Shown here piece by piece: positions 16,022 to 25,113 of a stretch of 64,000 nucleotides of DNA. Source of the stretch: CBDCRK01 sp965220955 (GTDB taxonomy: Bacteria > Desulfobacterota > Binatia > Bin18 > CBDCRK01); NCBI GenBank assembly GCA_965220955.1, contig CBDCRK010000045.1, positions 74,503 to 138,502 on the forward strand. Direction: 5' to 3'. The translations under genes were made by a program, and so were the position numbers. Position 1 is the stretch's first letter. Each line of letters begins with the position of its first letter. The notes below the pieces were generated by a model. It had not been told where the DNA came from, made no database searches, and was given only the letters and a program-made list of their open reading frames with translations.

Positions 16022-17260
16022 ATGCTTAGTCCCTACCGTGTCCTCGACCTTAGCACCGAGCGCGGTTTGCTCTGCGGCCAAGTACTGGGTGACCTGGGTG
16101 CCGATGTGATCAAGATTGAGCCACCTGGAGGATCGCCCGCCCGCCGACTTGGACCGTTTTATAAGGACGAACCTCATCCAGAACGCTCGCTTTACTGGTG
16201 GGCCTACAACCGCAATAAGCGTAGCATCACTCTGGATATCAACACTAGCGAGGGCAAGGGAATCCTGCACCGTCTGGTTGAAGGATCTCACTTCTTTATC
16301 GAGTCCGACACCCCAGGTTATCTTGCAGAACTCGGACTTAGTTACAATGATCTCGCTGCGATTAATCCGGCGCTGATTTATGTTTCTATTTCCCCGTTTG
16401 GCCAGGATGGTCCCAAGGCAAGCTATGCCGACAGTGACCTCATTATTCTAGCTGCCGGTGGTCCCCTGGTGTTAACTGGTGACGATGATCGCCCGCCGGT
16501 ACGATTGAGCGTCCCTCAGGCCTACCTGCATGCTAGTGGCGCGGCTACTGTAGCAGCTTTGATTGCCCACCATGAGTGCCAGCGCTCTGGCCAAGGGCAA
16601 TATATTGACATCTCGGCTCAACAGGCCATTGCTCAGGCAACCCAATCCACTATTTTAGCCGCGCCTCTTGGGGATGCTGAAATCAGCCGTATGTCGGGTG
16701 GAGTGAAAATGGGCCCGCTCCACGTACGCCTGGTCTGGCCGGCAAAAGATGGCTATGTGGCCATAACCTACCTCTTTGGCTCTTCCATGGGGCCATTTAC
16801 ACGCAGGCTGATGGAGTGGATGTGCGAGGAAGGTTTCTGCGATGAGGCCACTCGTGACCAGGACTGGATTGCATTTGGTGATTTGCTATTTAAGGGACAG
16901 GTGGTCGAAGAATATGAGCGGCTTAAGCGCTTAGTCGAGCATTTCACCAAGACTAAGACTAAGGCAGAGCTGCTGCAAGGAGCGCTTGAGCGTGTGCTTC
17001 TAATTGCACCCATTACAACAGTCGAGGACGTTGTGCAAAGTAACCAGCTGGCGGCTCGCCAGTACTGGCAGGCGGTAGATCATCCGGAATTAGGCCAGAC
17101 ATTTCCTTATCCTGGACCGTTTGGACGGTTCAGCGCTGCACCGATTACTTATCGCTACCGTCCACCCAGGATTGGCGAGCACAACCATGAGATTTACATT
17201 GGTGAACTTGGTTTCAGCGAGCCGCAGCTCATGGAACTCCAGACCAAGGGGGTGATCTAA
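16022..17260 (+). CDS. Class III CoA-transferase (CaiB/BaiF family)
   Basis: 412 residues with ribosome-binding site CGGAGG. Typical opening: RVLDLSTERGLLCGQVLGDLGADVIKIEPPGG, then YNRNKRSITLDINTSEGK and ALIYVSISPFGQDGP. Family III transferases move CoA between carboxylic acids via an active-site Asp. The stop overlaps the start of a second family member (TAATG), and such tandem pairs commonly form the two chains of a heteromeric transferase or serve consecutive steps. Donor and acceptor acids are unknown. Confidence 0.92.
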   Translation: MLSPYRVLDLSTERGLLCGQVLGDLGADVIKIEPPGGSPARRLGPFYKDEPHPERSLYWWAYNRNKRSITLDINTSEGKGILHRLVEGSHFFIESDTPGYLAELGLSYNDLAAINPALIYVSISPFGQDGPKASYADSDLIILAAGGPLVLTGDDDRPPVRLSVPQAYLHASGAATVAALIAHHECQRSGQGQYIDISAQQAIAQATQSTILAAPLGDAEISRMSGGVKMGPLHVRLVWPAKDGYVAITYLFGSSMGPFTRRLMEWMCEEGFCDEATRDQDWIAFGDLLFKGQVVEEYERLKRLVEHFTKTKTKAELLQGALERVLLIAPITTVEDVVQSNQLAARQYWQAVDHPELGQTFPYPGPFGRFSAAPITYRYRPPRIGEHNHEIYIGELGFSEPQLMELQTKGVI

Positions 17261-18477
17261 TGACAAATAACCTACCTCTTAAGGATGTTAAAGTGCTTGA
17301 TCTTATGTGGGCTATGGCCGGCCCGGCATCTACACGCATTCTGGCCGATTACGGGGCTACGGTTGTGCGCATAGAATCAACTAGTCGCTTTGATGCTGTG
17401 CGTACAGTTGGGCCGTTCCATAATAAACAGCCCGGCGTGGAGAACTCGGGTTTGTTTTACAACATGAATGCCGGTAAGACCATGGTCACGCTTGATCTCA
17501 CCAAAGAAACGGGTCGTGCGGTCTTTCTGGACCTGGTGCGCTGGGCGGATGTGGTGTCTGAGTCGTTCTCGCCCAGGGTAATGGGCGCATGGGGCCTAGA
17601 TTATGAGTCACTCCGTAAGGTCAAGCCGGACCTTATTATGCTCAGCACTTGCCTTATGGGGCAAAGCGGGCCGCTGGCGAAGTTTGCTGGTTTTGGTAAT
17701 TTAGCGGCCGCAATCTCGGGTTTCTTTAACCTGACGGGCTGGCCGGACCGCCCTCCGGCTGGGCCTTTTGGTGCTTATACGGACTATATAGCGCCCTGGT
17801 TCAATGCCTCGGCGATCTTAGCAGCCCTTGCCTATCGGCGTAGGACCGGCCAGGGTCAGCATATCGATTTGTCACAGGCAGAGGCAGCTCTACACTTCCT
17901 TGGACCAACACTTCTGGACTATACCGTCAATAACAGAGCCCGGGGACCTGCTGGTAATCGTGACTTGGACATGGCGCCCCACGGTGTTTATCCGGCGACG
18001 GGTGAGGACCGGTGGATTGCTATAGCGGTCAAAAATGATGAGCAATGGCAGGCCCTCTGTGCTGTTATGGGGCAGCTTGAGCTACTCCGCGATAGTCGCT
18101 TTGCCACACTAGCAGCCCGTCTGGCTCACCAAGACGATCTGGATGCTATTGTTGCTGGATGGACCAAGGGCCTTGACGCGCAAGAAGCAGAAGTCCTACT
18201 CCAGGCCCAAGGAGTTCCTGCCAGCGTGATAAGGACTATGCATCAGTTGTATGAAGACCCCCAACTGACTCACCGTGGACATTTTGTCCAGCTCGAACAC
18301 CCAACTCATGAGACCACTACTGTTGAGGGGTCGCGTTTCAAGTTATCGCGCACTCCGGCAAAGGTGGATGGCTCAGCACCTACCCTCGGTCGTGATAACC
18401 ACCACGTTTTGGAGAAGATTCTTGGCTACAGCGAGGAACGAATCACCAAGTTAGCGGCAGAGGGAGTTCTGGAGTAG
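17260..18477 (+). CDS. Class III CoA-transferase (CaiB/BaiF family), second subunit
   Basis: 405 residues, ATG overlapping the previous TAA. KVLDLMWAMAGPASTRILADYGATVVRIES is the N-terminal CoA-binding strand-helix; FYNMNAGKTMVTLDLTKETG and SEAEAALHF-type motifs (LSQAEAALHFLG) follow. It is a paralogue rather than a copy of the upstream gene. It ends one base before a UPF0175 gene on the opposite strand. It probably forms a functional pair with the upstream transferase. Confidence 0.92.
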   Translation: MTNNLPLKDVKVLDLMWAMAGPASTRILADYGATVVRIESTSRFDAVRTVGPFHNKQPGVENSGLFYNMNAGKTMVTLDLTKETGRAVFLDLVRWADVVSESFSPRVMGAWGLDYESLRKVKPDLIMLSTCLMGQSGPLAKFAGFGNLAAAISGFFNLTGWPDRPPAGPFGAYTDYIAPWFNASAILAALAYRRRTGQGQHIDLSQAEAALHFLGPTLLDYTVNNRARGPAGNRDLDMAPHGVYPATGEDRWIAIAVKNDEQWQALCAVMGQLELLRDSRFATLAARLAHQDDLDAIVAGWTKGLDAQEAEVLLQAQGVPASVIRTMHQLYEDPQLTHRGHFVQLEHPTHETTTVEGSRFKLSRTPAKVDGSAPTLGRDNHHVLEKILGYSEERITKLAAEGVLE

Positions 18478-18753
18478 CTACCCATAGGAACGAGGAAACG
18501 GCTTTTGGAGTTCGGCTTTAAGTTCTTCAGGAGTGAGGTCGACAACAGGAACAGGGTGCCTCCTTATCAACCCAAAGAGCTCGTGACGATCTACCCCAAG
18601 TGTCTCAGCAGCTTGCCCTTGAGATATATGATGTTCTCTGAGCAAGGCCATGACAAGCGCTTCTTTTATTTTCCTCGCTATCTCCTCGTCACGAAGCTGC
18701 ATGAATACTTCATCGGGCAATGCCAAATCCAGATGCAGGCGTCTTGGCATCAT
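18478..18753 (-). CDS. UPF0175 family protein (antitoxin-like)
   Basis: 91 residues with ribosome-binding site AAAGGAGG. LREHHISQGQAAETLGVDRHELFGLIRRHPVPVV is the UPF0175 helix-turn-helix region. These small DNA-binding proteins are usually next to PIN-domain genes and treated as antitoxins. No partner toxin follows here, since the gene ends at the CoA-transferase stop. An orphan regulator is also possible. Confidence 0.75.
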   Translation of the reverse strand: MMPRRLHLDLALPDEVFMQLRDEEIARKIKEALVMALLREHHISQGQAAETLGVDRHELFGLIRRHPVPVVDLTPEELKAELQKPFPRSYG

Positions 18754-18808
18754 TTGTCCTCCTTTCCTGTGTACTTGAGGGTATTGTCTATCTTATCAAG
18801 AGTAACTT

Positions 18809-18849
18809 CCTCATCCCTTCGCTCCCTTGAGGAAAAGGTCAGGGTGAGG
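18809..18849. repeat. Decayed CCCTCACC-type inverted repeat
   Basis: CCTCATCCCT and AGGGTGAGG form the arms around a reduced core with CCCTTGAGGAAAAGG. It is related to the longer element at 13710-13810. Confidence 0.5.
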
Positions 18850-18902
18850 GGGAGAAAAGACGCTATAAAATTCTTAGGAAACGCCTAATACATCCACGCT
18901 GC

Positions 18903-20144
18903 TTATGTTGCCGCAGCGGTTTCGCTTGCCATTTCGCTCTTGGAGGTTGCAGCTAGGCTGACCGGCGTGTTGAGGTCGAAGGGACTATTGAGTCCCAGTT
19001 CATTACCTATCTCCCTTAGCGCTGGCATGACTTCTTGGCCCAGAAGGCGAATACAGCTCATAGAGTCTTTATGACTAACCTTGCCATCATTTCCCCATAA
19101 CGCCAGAATTGAGGGACGTGTTTCTTCCAAGATAACTCGGAGCTTCTTGATCACCTGCTCAGGAGTGCCGGCAATAAGGGACATGGACGCAAGCTGTTTC
19201 TCGAAGCCAGGCATTTGCTGCTTACGACGACCCGCACGAAACTCGGCCAGCGCTCTCCGCGCCCAAGAGCCAAGGTAGCCTGAGGGAGACGCCCAAAGTG
19301 GGTGGGTGAGTCCTGTGAATTCCCCCTGCATCCACATGAACTGGCGGGCGTTCTCTATCGCCTTCTTTTCGGTCTCGGCCACATGACAGCGGATTAAGTA
19401 GCCACGCTGCTCCGGGCCTGCTTGGTAGCCGACCCTCTCGGCGGCCTCATTGTAGAGCTGCCAAATCTTTTTGCTGTCCTCGATGGGAGCGTTGAGAATG
19501 ATGTAGGGATACCGGTGCTCGGCAGCCCAGGTAATCGTTTCACGGCTAGTTACCCCAGGAATCCAGATACGCGGGTGGGGTTGCTGAAAAGTCATCACCC
19601 AGGGATTAACCACCCGAAGCTGATAGTGAGTTCCCTCCCAGCGGAACGGTCCGGGCTGGGTCCAGGTTTTGATAATCAGGTCATGGGCCTCCTCGAACCG
19701 TTCACGATTATAGGCAGGGTTAGCGTTTGCAGCCAGGGATTCAACCCCACCCCCACGGACAAATCCTGATACCAGCCGTCCCTTGGAAATCATGTCAATC
19801 ATGCCCAGCTCCTCGGCCAGCCGAACCGGGTTATCGGCAATTGGTAGAGGGTTACCTAGGAGGACAATTTTCACCCGTTTGGTCATGGCGGCCAGTATGG
19901 AGGCAAATATGTTACACTTGGCTTGCATACAGAAGGGAGCATTATGGTGCTCATTGAGCATAATGCCGTCAACACCAACCTCCTCGGCATAGAGGTATTC
20001 CTCCAGCCGTTCGTGGTAGAGTCGGCTGCCTTCGACTGGATCGAAGAATTTGTTCGAAAACAACAGAGCGGTGTAGCCGAACTTCTCTCCTTCTTCCTCC
20101 GGGTAAGTCGACATGGGTTGTTCCGTAAAGTACATGAGATGCAT
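18903..20144 (-). CDS. LLM-class flavin-dependent oxidoreductase
   Basis: 413 residues from ATG 20144 (MHLMYFTEQPMSTYPEEEG) with ribosome-binding site GGGAGG; a longer frame to 20243 is poorly coding. The luciferase-like barrel shows EVGVDGIMLNEHHNAPFCMQ, VKIVLLGNPLPIADNPVRLAEE and SKGRLVSGFVRGGG. NEHH-x4 is typical of this subgroup. It should be an FMN- or F420-using monooxygenase or oxidoreductase. It is the third gene of a minus-strand operon after the nitrile-hydratase-like fusion and an alpha/beta hydrolase. Confidence 0.88.
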   Translation of the reverse strand: MHLMYFTEQPMSTYPEEEGEKFGYTALLFSNKFFDPVEGSRLYHERLEEYLYAEEVGVDGIMLNEHHNAPFCMQAKCNIFASILAAMTKRVKIVLLGNPLPIADNPVRLAEELGMIDMISKGRLVSGFVRGGGVESLAANANPAYNRERFEEAHDLIIKTWTQPGPFRWEGTHYQLRVVNPWVMTFQQPHPRIWIPGVTSRETITWAAEHRYPYIILNAPIEDSKKIWQLYNEAAERVGYQAGPEQRGYLIRCHVAETEKKAIENARQFMWMQGEFTGLTHPLWASPSGYLGSWARRALAEFRAGRRKQQMPGFEKQLASMSLIAGTPEQVIKKLRVILEETRPSILALWGNDGKVSHKDSMSCIRLLGQEVMPALREIGNELGLNSPFDLNTPVSLAATSKSEMASETAAAT

Positions 20145-20239
20145 GGCTGCCTCCCTTTTGTGAACAGTGAAAAGTGATGAGTTGAAGAACAAAAGATTCT
20201 CAATTCTTAACTCTTCATTCTTAATTCCTAACTTAATTC

Positions 20240-21031
20240 TCAACTCCCCTGGATGAACTCAATAACCAGTCTCGCCAGTTCTTGTGGCTTCTCGACCTCA
20301 ACAAAATGGCCACAGTTGTCAAGAACCTGCAGCTTCGCGTTCGGTAGTGCTTGCAAATAGCGTTCTCCGCAATTTAGGGGAACAATCCGATCTTCTTTGC
20401 CCCATACAATAAGCGCAGGGGTCTCGACCCCTGGAAGGAGAAGCGGTAGGGTCTGGTTAAACATATAGGGCTTCCAGGCGATTCGCGTGGTCATCTCTCG
20501 ATTAATTTCCCAGATCTCCAACCGGTCCAGGTCGGGCTCGCTCCCGTAGAGCTGCTCGAATTTGCCCTGATCATGGAATCCCGCCTTTACATAGTCTGTG
20601 GTGTAGATTAGGAACTGATCTAATATCTCTCCCTGGGTAGGTTGGACACCCATGGCTCCTACCAGGACGAGCCGCTTGAGTTGGTAGTGGCACATAGTAG
20701 CCATCTCAGCAGCAATCCATCCGCCAAACCCTAAGCCAACCAGAGAAAGTGAGTTGAGCCGCAGGTCTTTAAGCAGCCACTGGTAAACAACTGCCAGATC
20801 CCGCACGTTGCGCATCCACTGGGGACGTTCTGACTTATTGTAGCCTGGGTGCGAGGGGACGTACACGGTAGAGCGCTGCGCCAACTCTTCGTGGAAAGGA
20901 AGCCAGCCAGGGTTTCCCACATCGTGAGGCAAAATGAGCAGGGGCTCGCCCGTACCACCCTTGAGGAAATGAACCAAGCTTCCGGCTATTTTTATAGAGT
21001 CCTCGGTCCATGTCTGCGAAGTCAGCGTCAT
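20240..21031 (-). CDS. Alpha/beta hydrolase-fold protein lacking the Ser nucleophile
   Basis: 263 residues from ATG 21031 with ribosome-binding site GAAGGAGAG; the longer frame to 21169 overlaps the upstream gene. The fold is clear (LLILPHDVGNPGW, PALIVWGKEDRIVP with the acid, DNCGHFVEVEKPQE with the base His). The nucleophile elbow reads LVGLGFGGW where relatives have LVGHSFGGW, so Gly replaces Ser. The protein may be a non-hydrolytic member or use another mechanism. Its place between the nitrile-hydratase-like fusion and a flavin oxidoreductase suggests one pathway. Confidence 0.82.
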   Translation of the reverse strand: MTLTSQTWTEDSIKIAGSLVHFLKGGTGEPLLILPHDVGNPGWLPFHEELAQRSTVYVPSHPGYNKSERPQWMRNVRDLAVVYQWLLKDLRLNSLSLVGLGFGGWIAAEMATMCHYQLKRLVLVGAMGVQPTQGEILDQFLIYTTDYVKAGFHDQGKFEQLYGSEPDLDRLEIWEINREMTTRIAWKPYMFNQTLPLLLPGVETPALIVWGKEDRIVPLNCGERYLQALPNAKLQVLDNCGHFVEVEKPQELARLVIEFIQGS

Positions 21032-21071
21032 AGTCGTCTCTCCTTCTCTTAAAGGTAAACGGGCTGAATGC

Positions 21072-22052
21072 TCACCGCCAAGGACGCTCGTATAGCGACC
21101 GTAACTGGGTGCTTCTAGTGTCAATCTCCTCTTTTGTAAGAAAGCCTTTCTCAACCAGGAGGGTCTCAAATGCAGCTAACCAGCGTTCGTAGTAGGTCGA
21201 ATCTACCTGGTGACGCTCCGCAGAGGTAATCTTGGCAATCAGACGGTCGCAAAACTCATCCCATTGGTAGTATCCCTGCTCACATAGCGTGACTGCCAGG
21301 GCAAACACGCAGCCCTCCCAGGGGTCCTGGAAGACCAGGTCCCCACTCTTGCGGGGCAGAGCCGCCTGCCCCTCCATATCGGCAATAAGGCTATTAGAGA
21401 CACGGTCTGCTGCTTTTTTTTCGCTATTCACTCGGGCTACACCAATCATGGCATCTCGGGTGATAAGGGCTGCCAACTCCTCCTCGTTCATATGTTCGGT
21501 GCCGCTCGGGCGCTCAGGAAGCACCAAGTAGCGAGTCTCAGCACTGCTGTTCCAGACGAAAATCTCGATCGTTTCATCAAGGTCAAGACCGAACTCGGGC
21601 AAGACAGTGCGAGGCCTGCCACCCACCCTGGACCGGTAGGCCGTGCTCTTATACCAAAAAGGAGGGAGACCCAACACTGGCCAGGGATAACAGGAGCATA
21701 GCGTACAAACTACAACATTGTGGACCTTTGGGGTATTTTCTACAACAGATAGGTGCTCGCCCTGTAAGCCTCCAAAGCCAAGCTCAGCAATAGCTGCCGT
21801 GCCATCCTTAAGAAGGCGCTCCTTATAGGCAGGATCAATCCAAGCTCGGGCAACCACTTGGGCCCCATTCATAGGTCCAAGATCGTTCTCATAGGTACTC
21901 ACTACCTGATCGAGAATTTCGCTAGAAACAAAGCCCTTCTCGGTCAAAAGAGACTCGATAGATTTAGACCAAATCTCAAGGGTTTTATTCTGTTCGGGCG
22001 TTAGTTTTTTTGCCTCCGATTCCGAGGCTTGATGATCGTGTTCTGCCGACAT
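21072..22052 (-). CDS. Nitrile hydratase alpha-beta(N)-like fusion protein
   Basis: 326 residues. Positions 25-215 match the nitrile hydratase alpha / thiocyanate hydrolase gamma fold, with the metal claw VCTLCSCYPW (Cys116, Cys119, Ser120, Cys121; CTLC is the cobalt-type spelling) and GRPRTVLPEFGLDLD. Positions 222-326 resemble the N-terminal helical part of a nitrile hydratase beta subunit or its activator: FQDPWEGCVFALAVTLCEQGYYQWDEF and YYERWLAAFETLLVEKGFLTK. No separate beta C-terminal barrel is encoded nearby. The family hydrates nitriles to amides; whether this fusion is active without a beta barrel is open. Confidence 0.83.
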   Translation of the reverse strand: MSAEHDHQASESEAKKLTPEQNKTLEIWSKSIESLLTEKGFVSSEILDQVVSTYENDLGPMNGAQVVARAWIDPAYKERLLKDGTAAIAELGFGGLQGEHLSVVENTPKVHNVVVCTLCSCYPWPVLGLPPFWYKSTAYRSRVGGRPRTVLPEFGLDLDETIEIFVWNSSAETRYLVLPERPSGTEHMNEEELAALITRDAMIGVARVNSEKKAADRVSNSLIADMEGQAALPRKSGDLVFQDPWEGCVFALAVTLCEQGYYQWDEFCDRLIAKITSAERHQVDSTYYERWLAAFETLLVEKGFLTKEEIDTRSTQLRSLYERPWR

Positions 22053-22219
22053 ACGCGGTCTCCCTATTTTAACAACCTACCAAGCCACCTGACCCAGGCT
22101 AACAAAAGACCCTTAATACTTCTAGGCCGACTGGCCGGTAGCCCCATGGCCCAACCTCAAACGCGAGTGATATAGGACGGAGCGGGTTCTGCCTATAAAC
22201 ACCCACATTATTCCTTACT

Positions 22220-22378
22220 ATGCTGCAGGATGTGCTTGCCGGTAAGCAGACTGAGATTGAAGAAACTGTGGAATATGTGATCGCAGAAGGAAAGGGTTTG
22301 GGTATGGCGATTCCCTACAACGACTTTGCTTACCAGAGGGTTAAGACTATCGAAGAGTTATACAACGCCAGGTTGTGA
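22220..22378 (+). pseudogene. Fragment of a 2-dehydropantoate 2-reductase-like gene
   Basis: A 52-codon frame, MLQDVLAGKQTEIEETVEYV then EGKGLGMAIPYNDFAYQRVK, matches the C-terminal domain of PanE/ApbA ketopantoate reductases, where SMLQD and the Glu are conserved. The Rossmann half is absent and a stop lies just upstream. It is a remnant, not a gene with a start. Confidence 0.6.
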
Positions 22379-22385
22379 CTCTCGT

Positions 22386-23723
22386 TTACAGCATTTCGTA
22401 AAAACTTCCCTCACCAGGGACAAAAAGGCGACCGTAAAAACGCATAGCATAGGAGTCGGTCATACCGGCAAGGAAGTCACAGACCACTCGTTTGCGGTCT
22501 GACTCGGTGCCACTCATCAGTGCCTTTTCGTAGGCCTCGCCATAGTCTTCAGGGAAGAGTCCAATAGACTCTTTACCTCTATCCAGCGTTGCAAACAGTC
22601 GGCGGATGATCTCTCTACCCTTATGCCCCAGAGTAGTAACCCTGGGGTTAAAGATCACCACATGCGAGACAAACGCCTTAAGGATCTCGATGCGAGTGCG
22701 GCTTACCATCTCAGCCTCTATCCAGCCATTAGCCTGCACGTCCACCGAACTGGCAAACGCGTGGATGAGGCTGCGTGTAATCATCTTGCGCGCAGCTCGC
22801 CCGGCTTGCCGTTCGAGCTGCTCCAGCCTGTTGGCAATGCCGACTAGTTCAGTATGGATATCTTCCTCGTCCACTTCCTGTCCGACTATCGTTGTGGCAA
22901 GTCTGGCGTTTACCGCCCGGTGAATCTTCAGCGACGAGAATTTATGGAAATCCTCAGTCCGGATAAGCCCAGCCTTTAGGCTATCCTCCAGATCGTGTAC
23001 CGAATAGGCAATATCATCAGCCATATCCATGATCTGACACTCGAAGCTGCGCTGCCAGCCTGTGCCCGTACGGGTAATGACCTCTTCAATGAATTCACGG
23101 TCCCAGCCGTAGAAGCCTTTGATCGGTTTGTTTAACGTATCCGGCCTATCCAACTTATCTTGAGTAGTGTGAGCTGCTTCAACCTCGATAGGCTTTTTAT
23201 ACTTGAGCACCCCGTCAAGCGTCTGGTAGGTGAGGTTCAAGCCTTCATAAGCATTGTTTTTGCGCTCCAGACGTGTGAGGATGCGGAAAGTCTGAGCGTT
23301 GCCTTCAAAGCCGCCGTGCTCTCGCATAAGGTAGTGTAGAACCTGCTCCCCATTATGGCCAAAGGGTGGATGACCAAGGTCATGAGCTAAACATATAGCC
23401 TCGACTAGATCGGTGTCAGCGCCCAGGTTGAGAGCGATCCCCTTGGCAATCTGTGCTACCTCCAGCGAGTGGGTTAATCGAGTCCTAAAGAAATCACCTT
23501 CATAGACACCGAACACCTGAGTTTTTCCCTGCAAACGGCGAAAAGCAGCCGAGTGGATAATACGAGCACGGTCGCGCTCAAACTCCGAGCGAGAGTCCCT
23601 CGCATTATCCTTGGGTTCAGGCGTCTGGCGAAAAGCTTCCTCTTTGTATGCAGGCTGTGTCATTGACCTCAGAATAGCACGCAAGCGCTTAGCAGTCAGC
23701 CTCACATCGATCCTATTCCGCAC
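22386..23723 (-). CDS. dGTPase-like deoxynucleotide triphosphohydrolase (HD domain)
   Basis: 445 residues from a GTG with AGAGAGGA five bases upstream; ATG 23663 (MTQPAYKEEAF) is an alternative start. The HD metal motif is spread as THSLEVAQIAKG, then CLAHDLGHPPFGHNGEQ, and MDMADDIAYSVHDLED carries the distal Asp. EFERDRARIIHSAAFRRLQGKTQVF is diagnostic for bacterial dNTPases, which hydrolyse dNTPs to nucleoside and triphosphate, tuning dNTP pools and sometimes limiting phage. It stands alone, divergent from the thiolase gene. Confidence 0.93.
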   Translation of the reverse strand: MRNRIDVRLTAKRLRAILRSMTQPAYKEEAFRQTPEPKDNARDSRSEFERDRARIIHSAAFRRLQGKTQVFGVYEGDFFRTRLTHSLEVAQIAKGIALNLGADTDLVEAICLAHDLGHPPFGHNGEQVLHYLMREHGGFEGNAQTFRILTRLERKNNAYEGLNLTYQTLDGVLKYKKPIEVEAAHTTQDKLDRPDTLNKPIKGFYGWDREFIEEVITRTGTGWQRSFECQIMDMADDIAYSVHDLEDSLKAGLIRTEDFHKFSSLKIHRAVNARLATTIVGQEVDEEDIHTELVGIANRLEQLERQAGRAARKMITRSLIHAFASSVDVQANGWIEAEMVSRTRIEILKAFVSHVVIFNPRVTTLGHKGREIIRRLFATLDRGKESIGLFPEDYGEAYEKALMSGTESDRKRVVCDFLAGMTDSYAMRFYGRLFVPGEGSFYEML

Positions 23724-23785
23724 CCGGTCCTCTCTTGCCGGATAAGTGTCTAATAGATAAGGTACAGACCAGAGAGGAGAAACTT

Positions 23786-24949
23786 ATGGACACACTTAAG
23801 GATAAAGCTTGTATTGTGGGAATTGGTCACACCAATTATTCGAAAGATTCCGGTCGCAGCGAGATGAGCCTTGCGGTTGAGGCTATCAAGAAGGCGGCCG
23901 AAGACGCCGGAATTTCACTCCAGGACATAGACGGTATTGCCAAGTTCAGCATGGACAATAATGATCCCGTGGCCATTGCCTCGAACCTGGGCATTCCTGA
24001 GCTGCGTTTCTTTGCCGAAACCCCTTACGGAGGTGGTGGCGGACCCGTGGGGACAGTGTTACTCGGTGCCATGGCGGTGGCTACAGGAATGGCCAACTAT
24101 GTTGTCTCTTTCCGGGCAATGAATGAACGTTCCGGTCGGGGCACTCCTCGTTTTGGCCAGGCCACGGTACGCAGTGGTGCCCCTGGGGTAGGGGGCTACC
24201 TCGAACCCTTTGGCCTTTTTAGCCCGGCGCAGATGGTTGCCCTGGCTGCCCGGCGTCACATGCACTTGTATGGCACTAAGAGCGAACACTTCGGCGCCAT
24301 TTCTGTAGCCTGTCGTAAGCATGCCCAGCACAACCCCAACGCTGTTATGTATGGGCGGCCTGCTACCCTTGCCGACCACCAGAACTCCAGAATGATTGCT
24401 GATCCTTTACACCTGCTGGATTGTTGCCTGGAAACCGATGGTGGAGCCGCCGTAATCATTACTACTCCTGAACGAGCTAAAGATCTCAAGCAAAAGCCTG
24501 CCTATATCATGGCCGGAGCTTTTGGTGGTGGCGAGTGGAACGCGCAACGAGTGGTGAAGGATGTCGAGAAGCCGGAGACCGAGTCTACGGTTGTTGCCAA
24601 ACAACTCTTCGCCCGGGCAGGAATTGCCCACAAAGACGTTGATGTCTGTTTTATCTATGACCATTTCACTCCCCTGGTGCTTATGGCCTTTGAGGAGTTA
24701 GGTTTCTGTAAGCGGGGTGAAGGGGGAGCATTTGTTTCTGATGGCAAGCTCGAGTGGCCCAACGGCGGCCTGCCATTTAACACCAGCGGTGGTAACCTCT
24801 CTGAAGGCTACATTCATGGCATGCAGAACACTATTGAAGCCGTTCGCCAGCTTCGGGGCATCTCCCTCTGCCAGGCGCAGGACGCCGAGGTCGCCTTTAT
24901 TGCCAGCGGTAATGGTGTGCCCAACACAGCCATGATCCTCCATCGTTGA
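23786..24949 (+). CDS. Thiolase-like (lipid-transfer) protein
   Basis: 387 residues from ATG 23786 (ribosome-binding site AGAGAGGAG); the frame back to 23735 has no site. Thiolase fold of the SCP-x/lipid-transfer subgroup: CIVGIGHTNYSKDSGRSE, ETPYGGGGGPVGTVLLGAMAV, LFSPAQMVALAARRHMHLYG and the glycine-rich NTSGGNLSEGYIHGM end. The usual Cys at the N-terminal active site is not seen (YGGGGGPVG occupies that loop), as in many non-condensing members. It may act with a DUF35 OB-fold partner in steroid or acyl-CoA side-chain cleavage, but no such gene is adjacent. Confidence 0.85.
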   Translation: MDTLKDKACIVGIGHTNYSKDSGRSEMSLAVEAIKKAAEDAGISLQDIDGIAKFSMDNNDPVAIASNLGIPELRFFAETPYGGGGGPVGTVLLGAMAVATGMANYVVSFRAMNERSGRGTPRFGQATVRSGAPGVGGYLEPFGLFSPAQMVALAARRHMHLYGTKSEHFGAISVACRKHAQHNPNAVMYGRPATLADHQNSRMIADPLHLLDCCLETDGGAAVIITTPERAKDLKQKPAYIMAGAFGGGEWNAQRVVKDVEKPETESTVVAKQLFARAGIAHKDVDVCFIYDHFTPLVLMAFEELGFCKRGEGGAFVSDGKLEWPNGGLPFNTSGGNLSEGYIHGMQNTIEAVRQLRGISLCQAQDAEVAFIASGNGVPNTAMILHR

Positions 24950-25032
24950 TAGCTGACAAATGATCCGGAGTAAAATACGTTGACATAGATAGGATGAGAG
25001 TTTATAAGAAAAACTTCTAGAGCTTAATAGAG

Positions 25033-25060
25033 GGGAGACGGTTTAGGTCTTCCCTTTTTT
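25033..25060 (+). terminator. Terminator after the thiolase gene
   Basis: GGGGAGAC and GTCTTCCC pair around a short loop and are followed by seven T residues. It lies about 85 bp after the thiolase-like stop and 55 bp before the squalene-hopene cyclase start, so it separates the two transcripts unless it works as an attenuator of the cyclase. Confidence 0.55.
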
Positions 25061-25113
25061 TCACTGGTTCCTGACCGGTCGGTTAGGGTGTGTTGTTGGA
25101 GGGAGAGGAACAC

